A DNA stretch of 64,000 nt, taken from Microbacterium sp. W4I4 (GTDB lineage Bacteria; Actinomycetota; Actinomycetes; Actinomycetales; Microbacteriaceae). The position numbers and the translations under genes were made by a program. Shown in pieces: positions 34,790 through 43,579 of the stretch. Positions within the stretch are counted from its first letter, which is position 1. Every line of letters starts with the position of its first letter. The stretch lies in assembly GCF_030816235.1 (NCBI RefSeq), contig NZ_JAUSXT010000001.1:2976001-3040000 (forward strand). The letters run 5' to 3'. The notes below the pieces were generated by a model. The model saw only the letters and a program-made list of their open reading frames with translations. It did no database searches and was not told the DNA's origin.

Positions 34790-36238
34790 GTGCTGACGAT
34801 CCTGCGCACGGTGGGCCGTGTGCTCCTGCGCCACTGGCCTGCGATGCTGGCGTGGTACCTCGGCGGTATCGCGGTGCACTACCTGTTCGTGCAGGTCGCG
34901 GGAGTGATCGGCGCGCATTCGGCCACCGTCGGATTCCTCATCCTGCCGGTCGCCATCCTCGCGCGACTGGTCAGCTACGTCGCGATGTTCCTCGTGCTGC
35001 GCGACGGTCTGCGTGAGCTGAACGACCTCGCTGCGCTGCCGGAATCGGCGGCCGAACGACGCCGCACCTTCTTGTCGGCGCTGCTCGCCGGCATCCTTCC
35101 GTTCTTCGCCGTCTACTGGGGGCAGGGGCTGCTGGGCGAAGACGTGGTCGCCTACTCCGCCCGTGCGCTGCGCGAGCGGACCGACATGATCTGGGCGAAC
35201 GTGTCCGAGACGGGGACGCCGCTGGCTGACAGCGACAGTGTGCTGAATCTGCCGTTGACCGTGTGGACGGTGCTGATCATCGTCATCGCCTTCGCGGCTC
35301 GTTGGGCGTGGACGAAATGGCAGCAGCGCATCCCCGGCTGGGTGTCGCCGATCGCGGTCTACCTCGAGGTGGTCTGGGTGTTCTTCTCGGTGATCGTGAT
35401 CGGCGATCTCACCGACAGGGCGAAGGGCTGGATCGACTCGCGTGCGGCGATGGCATGGTGGGAGCAGATCCGCGACGGTGTGCTGGCGGCGGTCGCGCCG
35501 CTGCGCTGGCTGTGGGACGGCGTCGTCTGGACGCTCGGCGAGGCCGGACCCATCCTCCTGGCGCCCCTCGCCTGGCTCACGGTCGGCGGTGTCGTCTACG
35601 GACAGGCGATCGTCGCCGAGAAGCTGCGCATCGAGAATGAGGTGCTCACCTCCCTGCGCGAGCACGCGGCGGTGGTCCCCAATCCGGTCCTGCGCAGGCT
35701 GAAGGACCTGCGCGATGAGCTGAGCTCCCGCTTCGTGCCGATCGGGCGTGCGCTGCTGCTGATGTGGCGGGCGGGACCCGTGCTGATCGCGTCGTACGCG
35801 CTGCTGCATGTCGCTGTGAAGACGCTCGAAACCTACCTGCAGTTCGGTGCGACTCGGCTGGTCGGCCCGCACGACTTGACCTTCTGGGGCATCGCGCTGC
35901 CCCTGGTCTCGCTGATCCCGCTGCTGATCACGGAGCCGCTGCGCATCGCCGTGATCGCCGGCGCGTACGACGCGACGCTCGGCACGCTGCGCACGCGACA
36001 GCAGCAGCGTGCCGAGGCGGGCGACATCCCCCGCGGCGAAGCGGACGTGCGGGCGGTGGCGGATGCCGCAGGCGTGATGCCGGATGCCGTGCTCGAGGCC
36101 GGTCGGAAGTCTGAGACCACGGGCGGTCAGGGATCGATCGAGAACCTCACGAACCGGTCGTCTCCGACCGGGTCCACCTCGACCCAGAACGGGCCCTCCA
36201 CGTCCTCGGGGACGACGAAGGCCACGACCAGCGAATAG
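34790..36238 (+). CDS. Polytopic membrane protein of unknown function
   Basis: A 482-residue protein with about eight hydrophobic segments (for example PAMLAWYLGGIAVHYLFVQV, FLSALLAGILPFFAVYW, LTVWTVLIIVIAFAARWAW, PLAWLTVGGVVYGQAIV and ALPLVSLIPLLITEPLRIAV). I do not recognise a family. A cytoplasmic stretch (about 275-315) is rich in charged residues, and the tail after about 440 is Ser/Thr/Gly-rich. That tail overlaps by 112 bases the end of the convergent gene on the other strand, so its last 37 residues may be an extension past the original stop. GTG 34790 fits the first helix. Confidence 0.8.
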   Translation: MLTILRTVGRVLLRHWPAMLAWYLGGIAVHYLFVQVAGVIGAHSATVGFLILPVAILARLVSYVAMFLVLRDGLRELNDLAALPESAAERRRTFLSALLAGILPFFAVYWGQGLLGEDVVAYSARALRERTDMIWANVSETGTPLADSDSVLNLPLTVWTVLIIVIAFAARWAWTKWQQRIPGWVSPIAVYLEVVWVFFSVIVIGDLTDRAKGWIDSRAAMAWWEQIRDGVLAAVAPLRWLWDGVVWTLGEAGPILLAPLAWLTVGGVVYGQAIVAEKLRIENEVLTSLREHAAVVPNPVLRRLKDLRDELSSRFVPIGRALLLMWRAGPVLIASYALLHVAVKTLETYLQFGATRLVGPHDLTFWGIALPLVSLIPLLITEPLRIAVIAGAYDATLGTLRTRQQQRAEAGDIPRGEADVRAVADAAGVMPDAVLEAGRKSETTGGQGSIENLTNRSSPTGSTSTQNGPSTSSGTTKATTSE

Positions 36239-36732
36239 GGCTGCGCCGAGTTCGGGTCGTTCTCGTCGGCCAGATCGCTGATGCAGGTGGACGGCTCGTC
36301 ATCGCTGTACGGGATGCCGATCTCGGAGCGCATCGGCGTCCACTCCCGCCCGGTGCTCTGTTGCACGAGCACCGGTGCGGCGCACGCCACGGCCGCGCCG
36401 TCGGGCTCGACAGGGATGACCGCCGCCAGCAGGCGCGTTCCCGCGGGCATGTCCATACCACTGACATCGGCGATCTCGCCGCTGCGGACGGGGCCCCAGG
36501 TCGCGCCGTTCAGCTCGGTCGTGCCCTTGTCCGGAGCCACGACCGCGTTCACCTTGCGGGCGCCGTACCCGTAGGCGTAGTGCCACTCGTTCCAGCCGAC
36601 TCCGATGCCGACCACGGGGATCAGCACGAGCAGGGCGAGTAGCGGCAGCCGGTTGGTGCGCCACCAGCCCGCCCGCTGCGGGCTCTGGGTCGGTGCGGGT
36701 TCCGGCGTCTGCGGAGGCGTCGGAATCGTCAT
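36127..36732 (-). CDS. Membrane-anchored exported protein of unknown function
   Basis: A 201-residue protein with a Pro/Thr/Gln-rich cytoplasmic start, one membrane helix (LPLLALLVLIPVVGIGVGW) and an extracytoplasmic beta-rich domain of about 145 residues containing two cysteines (CAAPVLVQQ and STCISDLAD) that may form a disulphide. No family is recognised. ATG 36732 overlaps the stop of the upstream gene (ATGA). It is the last of three coupled genes of similar build, which suggests an envelope complex. The 3' end overlaps the convergent membrane-protein gene. Confidence 0.75.
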   Translation of the reverse strand: MTIPTPPQTPEPAPTQSPQRAGWWRTNRLPLLALLVLIPVVGIGVGWNEWHYAYGYGARKVNAVVAPDKGTTELNGATWGPVRSGEIADVSGMDMPAGTRLLAAVIPVEPDGAAVACAAPVLVQQSTGREWTPMRSEIGIPYSDDEPSTCISDLADENDPNSAQPYSLVVAFVVPEDVEGPFWVEVDPVGDDRFVRFSIDP

Positions 36733-37337
36733 CCGTGGGTCCATCCCGTCTCCGCGAGGATGATCGATTCTTCGACGGGCAGATCCTCCAACGTGATCAG
36801 GGTCTCGATGATCCCGTCGTACCGGACATCGGAGGGGACGCCCAGCCGCAGTGTCGCCGTGCCCTTCAGCGCCTCGCCTTCGATCACATCGTCCGGCAGT
36901 TCGAAGGCGAGACTTCCGCTTCGCGGTACGCCTGTGACCAGGCGCTGACGGAAGAAGGTCTCGCCGCGCTCGGTTGCCCCGAATGTGCGATCGCCGATCG
37001 TCAGTTCGGCGAAGCTCAGCGACGCCGCGTACTGCGACTGGACCGAGGCCGCGTCCAGGTCGACGACCAGCCAGGTGCCCTGCGTCTTCTCGAACCCGGC
37101 CGACCAGCCCTGCGGGTCGGTGATGGTGCGGGCAGCCCGCACATCGGTCACGGTGAGCTCCAGGTTGCGGGTCGCGGCGGGCTCGCCGATCGTGGTGCGC
37201 GTGGCGAAGCTCGCCTCCGAGGAGCCGTCGGGCAGCGCAACCGTGTTCAGTGCCCACGCACCCGCGAGCAGCACGACGGTGAGCGTCCAAGGGGTGATCT
37301 TCGCGGCCCATCGGCGCTCCGCGGCGACGGAGGTCAT
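36729..37337 (-). CDS. Membrane-anchored exported protein, possibly DUF4352-like
   Basis: A 202-residue protein with one N-terminal helix (ITPWTLTVVLLAGAWALNTV) and an extracytoplasmic beta-sandwich-like domain. The pattern NLELTVTDVRAARTI then GTWLVVDLDAASVQ resembles the Ig-like DUF4352/telomere-binding-like folds found on actinobacterial surface proteins. It overlaps both neighbours by 4 bases and is translated with them. Function is unknown. Confidence 0.75.
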   Translation of the reverse strand: MTSVAAERRWAAKITPWTLTVVLLAGAWALNTVALPDGSSEASFATRTTIGEPAATRNLELTVTDVRAARTITDPQGWSAGFEKTQGTWLVVDLDAASVQSQYAASLSFAELTIGDRTFGATERGETFFRQRLVTGVPRSGSLAFELPDDVIEGEALKGTATLRLGVPSDVRYDGIIETLITLEDLPVEESIILAETGWTHG

Positions 37338-38002
37338 GGTGCGCCTCCTTCATCGCCGGCCGGGATCTCGCGGACCGTGGTGGTCAGCACCGCGCCCACG
37401 ACCACGTCATCCCACATGTCCACTCCGCGCTGCACGTTGGTGCCCACCCTGTGGGTGGAATCGGGCAGGGTGAGCGTCACCTCGTCGCCGTCCTTCAGAT
37501 CGTCCGGGCCCACGATCCAGGCCAGCACGAGCTGCGCCGGCACGTCGGGCTGCAGGAACGTGCCGCCGCTGCCATCCGCCCGCGACACCTCGGGCTTGGC
37601 GTCGAGGCCGTCGACCCGGATGCCGTCGACCACCGGCGAGACCTCGCCCAGGGCCGTGGCGAGCCGCGGCTTGTCGAACGTGTTCATGACCTCGACGATC
37701 ACCGCCAGCACCCGCTCGTCCTTCTCCGCATCCGGGTACACCGCTGCGTTTCCGCGCTCCGTGCGCAGCTCGACGCCCTGCACGGTCAGCTGCAGATCCG
37801 AGCCCGCATACTGCTCTCCCGCTTCCACCGTCGGAACGGGTGGGGGCGGCACCTCCTCGAGCCCGCCGAAGGCCGCCGTCGCGGCCAGCAGCACGCCGCC
37901 GCTCGCCGTGAGGAGCCACCCCGTCGGGATCAGGCTCGCCATGCGTCGCACCCGGGTGAGCAGAGTGCGCTCAGAGGGTGGCGAGGGCGGTGCGGCGGTC
38001 AC
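37334..38002 (-). CDS. Membrane-anchored exported protein, first gene of a three-gene operon
   Basis: A 222-residue protein with a basic cytoplasmic stub (LLTRVRRMASL), one helix (GWLLTASGGVLLAATAAFGG), then a Pro-rich linker and a beta-rich domain (LQLTVQGVELRTE; VLAVIVEVMNTFDKPRL). That core again resembles the DUF4352-like surface fold and parallels the next protein, so the two may be ancient paralogues. GTG 38002 is the only sensible start. It is divergent from the putA-type gene at 38082 with an 80-base gap. Confidence 0.72.
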   Translation of the reverse strand: MTAAPPSPPSERTLLTRVRRMASLIPTGWLLTASGGVLLAATAAFGGLEEVPPPPVPTVEAGEQYAGSDLQLTVQGVELRTERGNAAVYPDAEKDERVLAVIVEVMNTFDKPRLATALGEVSPVVDGIRVDGLDAKPEVSRADGSGGTFLQPDVPAQLVLAWIVGPDDLKDGDEVTLTLPDSTHRVGTNVQRGVDMWDDVVVGAVLTTTVREIPAGDEGGAP

Positions 38003-38081
38003 GGGATCAGCATAGGACGACTTCGCGCGCCACCACCGGGATCATCTGCCCTCGCGCGCACTCGAGACCTACGCTGGGAGC

Positions 38082-41000
38082 ATGCCTGAGCAGCAGTCGA
38101 ACTCGCCCGGGACGCGTCTCGCCGACGCGGCCGTCGAACTCGCCCATCGGTGGGTGCACGAGGCGGCCTCCGTCCCCGTGGATCCGGCCGCCGAGCGACT
38201 GACCGGCGTCCTCCACGACCCGAACGGGCTGCCCTTCACTCTTGGCTTCGTCGACGGCGTGATGCGTCCCGAGAGCCTGAGCGCGGCCGCATCCAATCTG
38301 CATCGGGTTGCGCCGCTCGCGCCCGGCTTCCTGCCCTGGTACCTGCGCGGTGCGGTGCGGCTCGGCGGCGGCATCGCGCCCACGCTTCCGCTGCCGACCG
38401 TCCCCATCGCCCGACGGGTCCTGCGTGAGATGGTCGGCCACCTCATCGTCGACGCGCGGCCCGAGAAGCTCGGTGCAGCGCTGCAGCGCATCCGACGCCA
38501 CGACGCCTCCGGGGTCGCGGCCGTCCCGCGACTGAACCTGAACCTGCTGGGGGAGGCGGTGCTCGGCGAGGCCGAGGCGAAGCGCCGCCTGCAGGGCATC
38601 CATGACCTCATCCGCCGCGACGACGTCGACTACGTGTCGGTCAAGGTCTCGGCCATCATGAGTCGCATCTCGATGTGGGCCTTCGACGACGTGGTCGACG
38701 CGGTCGTCGAACGGCTGATGCCTCTGTACCTGACGGCCGCCTCGAACCGGACCTTCATCAATCTCGACATGGAGGAGTACAAGGACCTCGACCTGACGAT
38801 CGCGGTGTTCACGCGGATCCTCGAGGACCCCCGGCTCAAGCGCTGCGAGGCCGGCATCGTGCTGCAGACCTACCTGCCGGATGCCCTGCCTGCCCTGCGT
38901 GAGCTGACCGCCTGGGCGCGCGACCGCGTGGAACACGGCGGAGCACCCATCAAGGTGCGCCTCGTCAAGGGTGCGAACCTCGCCATGGAGAAGGTGGATG
39001 CCGTGATGCACGGCTGGACCCAGGCTCCCTACGGCTCCAAGCTCGACACCGACGCGAACTACCTGCGGTGCCTGGATGAGGCCTTCCAGCCGCGCAACGC
39101 CGCAGTTGTGCGCATCGGCGTCGCCGGGCACAACCTCTTCGACATCGCATACGCCTGGCTGCTCGCGGGCGAGCGCGACGTGCGAGACGCGATCGAGTTC
39201 GAGATGCTGCTGGGCATGGCCCAGGGGCAGGTCACCGCCGTCTCGCGGATGGTCGGGCCGGTGCTGCTGTACGTGCCGGTCGTGCACCCGCACGAGTTCG
39301 ATGTCGCGATCAGCTATCTCGTCCGCCGGCTGGAGGAGAACGCGTCCACCTCGAACTTTCTCTCCGCGGCGTTCCACCTGGCCGACGACTCCTCACTCTT
39401 CGAACGCGAGCGCCTGAGGTTCGTCGATTCCGTGCGCCGCGCCGGCGACCATTCGCTGCTGACCGGCGCCCGGCGCGTGCAGAACCGCTCCGCCCCGCTG
39501 AACGAGTCCGTGCGTCCGCAGCGTCAGGCCCCGGCGCGGGATGAGGACCTCACCGGTGTCGTGCTCGGCATCGCCAGGGGAGCGGATGCCGACGGCGACG
39601 GCGACCCTTTCCTGCAGACCGCCGTCTACTCTCGGCAGGAGTTGGCGGGTTCGGCATCCGGTGCGCCCGGCTTCAGCAACGTCGCCGACAGCGATCCCTC
39701 GCTCGCCGCGAACCGCGACTGGGCGCGCGAGGTGTTCGCGCGGATCTCGCAGCCGGAAGCATCCGTGCTCGGCCTCGCGACGCTGAAGGCCGGGAGGATC
39801 GACGACGAGCGGATGCTGTCGCAGACCGTCACCCGCGTCCGGGAGGCCGCATCGGCCTGGGGCACCCGGCCGGCGTCCGAGCGCAGCGAGGTGCTGCTGA
39901 GGGCGGCCGCCGCGCTCGCCGAACGCCGCGCGGATCTGATCGAGGTCGCCGCGATCGAGACCGGCAAGGTGTTCGCCGAGGCCGACATCGAGGTCAGTGA
40001 GGCGGTCGACTTCGCCAGGTACTACGCGGCCACCTGTCGCGAGCTCGACGGCGTCGCAGGCGCGCGGTTCGCGCCTGCGCGCGTGACCGTCGTCACACCG
40101 CCGTGGAACTTCCCGCTCGCGATCCCGGCAGGCGGCGTGCTGGCCGCGCTCGCCGCGGGCTCCGGCGTCCTCTTCAAACCCGCACCGCAGGCGCGACGCT
40201 GCGCGGCCGTCATCGCCGAGGCGCTCTGGCAGGCCGGTGTCCCCCGCGACGTGCTCGTGCTCGCCGACGTCGAGGAGGGCGCGCTGGGGCAGCAGCTCAT
40301 CACGCATCCGGACGTCGACCGCGTGATCCTCACCGGCTCCTGGGACACGGCCGCGCTGTTCCGCTCCTGGCGGCCGGATCTGCCGCTGCTTGCCGAGACG
40401 AGTGGCAAGAACGCCATCATCGTCGCGCCCACCGCCGATCTCGATCTGGCCGTCGCCGACCTCGTGCACAGCGCGTTCGGGCATGCCGGGCAGAAGTGCT
40501 CCGCGGCATCTCTGGCGATCCTCGTCGGACCCGTCGGGCGCTCCAAGCGGTTCGCCCGCCAGCTGGTGGATGCCGTGCGGTCGCTGCGCGTGGCCTGGCC
40601 CGGCGACCCGCAGGCGGAGGTCGGTCCGGTCATCGAGAAGCCGCAGGGCAAGCTGGCCTGGGCGCTGAGCACGCTGGAAGACGACGAGAAGTGGCTGGTC
40701 GCGCCGCGGTCGCTGGACGACAGCGGACGGCTGTGGAGCCCCGGCATCCGCGTCGGCGTGCGACCCGGATCGCGCACCCATCTCGAGGAGTTCTTCGGTC
40801 CGATGCTGGGCATCATGCACGCACCGTCGATCACCGCGGCGGTCGAGCTGCAGAACGCGGTCGCCTACGGGCTGACCGCAGGGCTGCACACCCAGGACCC
40901 GGACGATCTGGAACTCTGGCTCGAGAAGGTGCAGGCCGGCAACCTGTACGTGAACCGCGGCATCACCGGGGCGATCGTGCAGCGTCAGCCTTTCGGCGGC

Positions 41001-41753
41001 TGGAAGCGCTCCTCGGTCGGGCCGGGCGCGAAGGCCGGCGGACCGAACTATCTGATCGGGCTGGGCACCTGGCGCTCGCAGCCGCGCGGAAAGGCGTCGA
41101 GCACCCTGCACCTGCGCGGGCTCGACGCGCGCATCTCCGGGTTGATCGAATCGGCGCAGTCGTCGCTGGACTTCGAGGCGTTCGAATGGCTGCGGCAGGC
41201 GGCGCTGTCGGATGCCGTGGCCTGGGACCGCGAGTTCGGGCAGGTTCGCGACGTCTCGCAGCTGGGTGTCGAGCGCAACCTGTTCCGGTATCGGCCGACA
41301 CCCGTCGTCGTGCGGGCGACCGCGGATGCCGGGCTGCAGGAGGTGCTGCGAGTGGTGATCGCCGGCATCCGCTCCGGTGCGGGCATGTTCGTCTCGGTGC
41401 CCGACGGGGTTCCCGCCGGGGTGCGCGCAGAGCTGAGTGCATTGCATATCCTCGTCGCCGTCGAGAGCGACGACCAATGGATCCAGCGGATGCTGAGCCG
41501 CGAAGACCCGGAGGAGGACGGCAGGATTCCGGCACGCGGCCGCGTGCGCCTGATCGGCGGACGCGAATCGATCGCCACCCTGCACGAGGCGCTGTCGGAG
41601 GCCGTCCAAGGTCACCCGGATCTCGCCGTCTACGCGGGCGAGGTCACCTCGGCGGGTCGCATCGAGCTGCTGCCGTTCCTGCACGAGCAGGCCATCGCCA
41701 TCACCGCCCACCGCTTCGGCAACCCCGATTCCTGGAGCGCCTCGGTCATTTGA
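38082..41753 (+). CDS. putA: Bifunctional proline dehydrogenase / glutamate-semialdehyde dehydrogenase, paralogue 1
   Basis: A 1223-residue fused enzyme. The N-terminal FAD-dependent proline dehydrogenase (about 60-440) has INLDMEEYKDLDLTIAVFTR, YLPDALPAL, GGAPIKVRLVKGANL and FEMLLGMAQG. The aldehyde dehydrogenase (about 540-1030) has PPWNFPLAIPAG, AETSGKNAII and the catalytic Cys806 in FGHAGQKCSAA. The last 200 residues are a degenerate C-terminal domain as in long PutA proteins. It oxidises proline to glutamate. A second full-length paralogue lies at 56253. No regulator gene adjoins this copy. There is an extra insert of about 70 residues between the two enzyme domains relative to the other copy. 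Confidence 0.9.
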   Translation: MPEQQSNSPGTRLADAAVELAHRWVHEAASVPVDPAAERLTGVLHDPNGLPFTLGFVDGVMRPESLSAAASNLHRVAPLAPGFLPWYLRGAVRLGGGIAPTLPLPTVPIARRVLREMVGHLIVDARPEKLGAALQRIRRHDASGVAAVPRLNLNLLGEAVLGEAEAKRRLQGIHDLIRRDDVDYVSVKVSAIMSRISMWAFDDVVDAVVERLMPLYLTAASNRTFINLDMEEYKDLDLTIAVFTRILEDPRLKRCEAGIVLQTYLPDALPALRELTAWARDRVEHGGAPIKVRLVKGANLAMEKVDAVMHGWTQAPYGSKLDTDANYLRCLDEAFQPRNAAVVRIGVAGHNLFDIAYAWLLAGERDVRDAIEFEMLLGMAQGQVTAVSRMVGPVLLYVPVVHPHEFDVAISYLVRRLEENASTSNFLSAAFHLADDSSLFERERLRFVDSVRRAGDHSLLTGARRVQNRSAPLNESVRPQRQAPARDEDLTGVVLGIARGADADGDGDPFLQTAVYSRQELAGSASGAPGFSNVADSDPSLAANRDWAREVFARISQPEASVLGLATLKAGRIDDERMLSQTVTRVREAASAWGTRPASERSEVLLRAAAALAERRADLIEVAAIETGKVFAEADIEVSEAVDFARYYAATCRELDGVAGARFAPARVTVVTPPWNFPLAIPAGGVLAALAAGSGVLFKPAPQARRCAAVIAEALWQAGVPRDVLVLADVEEGALGQQLITHPDVDRVILTGSWDTAALFRSWRPDLPLLAETSGKNAIIVAPTADLDLAVADLVHSAFGHAGQKCSAASLAILVGPVGRSKRFARQLVDAVRSLRVAWPGDPQAEVGPVIEKPQGKLAWALSTLEDDEKWLVAPRSLDDSGRLWSPGIRVGVRPGSRTHLEEFFGPMLGIMHAPSITAAVELQNAVAYGLTAGLHTQDPDDLELWLEKVQAGNLYVNRGITGAIVQRQPFGGWKRSSVGPGAKAGGPNYLIGLGTWRSQPRGKASSTLHLRGLDARISGLIESAQSSLDFEAFEWLRQAALSDAVAWDREFGQVRDVSQLGVERNLFRYRPTPVVVRATADAGLQEVLRVVIAGIRSGAGMFVSVPDGVPAGVRAELSALHILVAVESDDQWIQRMLSREDPEEDGRIPARGRVRLIGGRESIATLHEALSEAVQGHPDLAVYAGEVTSAGRIELLPFLHEQAIAITAHRFGNPDSWSASVI

Positions 41754-41770
41754 ACCGCCGGAGCCGCTGG

Positions 41771-41800
41771 ACCCGCCTGCCCCCGACCCGCCTGCCCCCG
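41771..41800 (+). repeat. Tandem 15-bp repeat (two units)
   Basis: ACCCGCCTGCCCCCG is repeated head to tail, starting 18 bases after the stop of the putA-type gene and directly before a long inverted repeat. Confidence 0.85.
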
Positions 41801-41804
41801 ACGT

Positions 41805-41861
41805 CCAGGTCGCAACGGATGCCGCTATTGCGGCGTCTAAGCGGCATCGATTGCGACCTGG
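41805..41861 (+). terminator. Long hairpin after the putA-type gene
   Basis: Arms 41805-41826 and 41840-41861 pair at 20 of 22 positions around a 13-base loop. It lies 51 bases after the stop codon and no T-tract follows. It probably ends the putA transcript before the next promoter (41893 onward). Confidence 0.7.
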
Positions 41862-41892
41862 AGCGCGTCATGAGGCTGTGTGTAAAAGATTC

Positions 41893-41922
41893 TTGACATT
41901 CTGGCCACGGTCCGCGTACGCT
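41893..41922 (+). promoter_or_regulatory. Promoter of the membrane protein / XRE operon
   Basis: TTGACA at 41893-41898 and TACGCT at 41917-41922 form a consensus -35 and a fair -10, 18 bases apart. A TGTAAAAGAT element lies just upstream at 41881-41890 and resembles half of the palindrome that follows. Confidence 0.55.
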
Positions 41923-41950
41923 CCGATGTAAATAATCTTTTACATCGGAG
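41921..41950. promoter_or_regulatory. Perfect 12-bp inverted repeat over the start point and ribosome binding site
   Basis: CTCCGATGTAAA (41921-41932) and TTTACATCGGAG (41939-41950) are exact complements around a 6-base centre. The right arm includes most of the GGAGG ribosome binding site of the gene at 41957. It is a good candidate operator for the XRE protein encoded downstream (autoregulation), or an RNA hairpin that hides the ribosome binding site. Confidence 0.65.
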
Positions 41951-41956
41951 GAAGTC

Positions 41957-42367
41957 ATGGTCTATCACGAGCGGGCCGCGTGGGCGGGACTGATCGCGTC
42001 GTTCGTCACGGTCGGCGTCTACCTCGGACTGGTGCGAGGGGCGGATGCCTGGATCTGGCCCATGGTGTGGGCCATCGGCATCGGCATCGCCCTGAGTATT
42101 CTCATCACGATCGTCTGGGGGATCGTCGCCGGCATCCGCGACAAGGAGGATGCCACGGCATCCGACCTGCGCGACCGCGACATCAGCCGTATGGGCGGCC
42201 GGGTGGAGCAGGCCTTCCTCGTCATCGCCGGGCTCGCGGTGATCGTGCTGTGCGCCCTCGACGTCGATCTTTTCTGGATCGCGAACACGATGTTCGCCGG
42301 CTTCGTGGTCGCCTCCATCGTCGGCGGCATCGCCCGCGTGATCGCGTACCGCCGAGGACTGATCTGA
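41957..42367 (+). CDS. Small four-helix membrane protein of unknown function
   Basis: A 136-residue protein with four predicted helices (AGLIASFVTVGVYLGLV; MVWAIGIGIALSILITIVWG; AFLVIAGLAVIVLCALDV; ANTMFAGFVVASIVGGIARV) and a charged loop between the second and third (RDKEDATASDLRDRDIS). It is translationally coupled to a small XRE regulator (TGATG). Such membrane-protein/XRE pairs recur in Gram-positive genomes; their function is not established, though signal-dependent release of the regulator has been suggested for similar pairs. Confidence 0.82.
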   Translation: MVYHERAAWAGLIASFVTVGVYLGLVRGADAWIWPMVWAIGIGIALSILITIVWGIVAGIRDKEDATASDLRDRDISRMGGRVEQAFLVIAGLAVIVLCALDVDLFWIANTMFAGFVVASIVGGIARVIAYRRGLI

Positions 42368-42582
42368 TGGTCAAGCCCACCCGGGTGACCAACAGCATCC
42401 GCTCCCACCGTGAGGCGCAGGGCATCACGCAGGCCGAGCTCGCACGCCGCATCGGCGTCACACGGCAGACGCTGCTCGCCATCGAGGGGGAGAAGTACTC
42501 GCCGACCCTCGAACTCGCCTTTCAGATCGCCCGCGAATTCGGCGTCGCACTCGACGACGTCTTCCAGTACCCGGAGGCCTGA
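42367..42582 (+). CDS. Small XRE family transcriptional regulator
   Basis: A 71-residue protein that is almost entirely one helix-turn-helix domain: IRSHREAQGITQAELARRIG then VTRQTLLAIEGEKYSPTLEL. It resembles the YozG/PBSX-like regulators encoded next to small membrane proteins. ATG 42367 overlaps the stop of that gene. It has no sensor domain of its own. The next gene, an MDR reductase, begins 1 base after its stop, so three genes form one unit. Confidence 0.9.
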   Translation: MVKPTRVTNSIRSHREAQGITQAELARRIGVTRQTLLAIEGEKYSPTLELAFQIAREFGVALDDVFQYPEA

Positions 42583-42583
42583 C

Positions 42584-43579
42584 ATGACCATCACCGCCCA
42601 GACCATGCCCGCATGGGTGCAGGCCGGGTACGGCCCGGCATCCGCCACCCGTCTCGCCGAGCGCGACGTCCCGGCACCCGGGGCGGGCGAAGTGCTGCTG
42701 AGGGTGCGTGCCACGGCGCTGAACTCCGGCGACATCCGCCTGATGCGCGGCGAGCCGGGACTCGTGCGCCTCGCCTTCGGCCTGACCCGACCCCGCATTC
42801 CCGTCCGGGGCATGGACGTGGCGGCCACCGTCATCGCCCTCGGTGATGGGGTGACGGATGCCGCCGTCGGCGACGAGGTCGTCGTAGAGCTCCCCGGCGG
42901 GGGCGGCCTCGCACCATTCGTCGTCGCACCCGCCGAGCGTCTGGTCGCCAGGCCCGCCTCCGTCGACCCGGATCGCGCCGCGTGCCTGCCGATCGCCGCC
43001 GGTACGGCCTGGCAGGCATTGGAGCTCTCCGGCCTCCGTGAAGGCGGCAGGGTGCTGATCCTCGGAGCATCGGGCGGCGTCGGCACCTTCATCGTGCAGC
43101 TGGCCGCCCACCGCGGTGCAGAGGTGCACGCGACCTGCGGCGACCGCAACCGTGCGCTGGTCGCTCGGCTCGGCGCCACGCGCGTCCTGGCCCGCGACCA
43201 GCCCGTGCACGAGCTCGCCGAGGGCTCCTATGACGCGGTGATCGACCTCGCCAGCACCGCGCGACTGCGCGACCTGCAACGCGCGACTCGCAACGGCGGC
43301 ACCATCGTGCTCGTCGGAGGCGACGGCACCCGGGTGCTCGGCCCGATCGGTCGGATGCTGCGCGCCGTCGTCCTCTCGATCGGCTCCCGCCGCCGCATCC
43401 GCCCGCTGGCCGCGGTCGCCAAGCCGGATGTACTGCGCGAACTGCTCACCCTCGTCGCCGCGGGATCGATCGACCCGGTGATCCAGCAGACGTACCCGTT
43501 CGGCGAGGCAGGCGCCGCTCTCGCGCACGTCGAAGCCGGGCACACCGTCGGCAAAGTCGTCGTGCGTGTGGCATCCTGA
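42584..43579 (+). CDS. Medium-chain NAD(P)-dependent reductase (quinone-oxidoreductase-like)
   Basis: A 331-residue zinc-free MDR enzyme. It opens TMPAWVQAGYGPASATRLAE, has LLRVRATALNSGDIRLMRGE and the NAD(P) loop LILGASGGVGTFIVQLAAHR, and ends GKVVVRVAS. The lack of structural-zinc cysteines fits the quinone oxidoreductase / enoyl reductase branch, which reduces quinones or alpha,beta-unsaturated carbonyls with NADPH. It follows the XRE gene by one base, so it may be a target of that regulator. Confidence 0.87.
   Translation: MTITAQTMPAWVQAGYGPASATRLAERDVPAPGAGEVLLRVRATALNSGDIRLMRGEPGLVRLAFGLTRPRIPVRGMDVAATVIALGDGVTDAAVGDEVVVELPGGGGLAPFVVAPAERLVARPASVDPDRAACLPIAAGTAWQALELSGLREGGRVLILGASGGVGTFIVQLAAHRGAEVHATCGDRNRALVARLGATRVLARDQPVHELAEGSYDAVIDLASTARLRDLQRATRNGGTIVLVGGDGTRVLGPIGRMLRAVVLSIGSRRRIRPLAAVAKPDVLRELLTLVAAGSIDPVIQQTYPFGEAGAALAHVEAGHTVGKVVVRVAS

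Noticed and set aside
39393..41711. Minus-strand open frame of 772 codons inside the first putA-type gene
   Set aside because: Composition is typical of reversed GC-rich coding sequence and the plus strand encodes a full enzyme.
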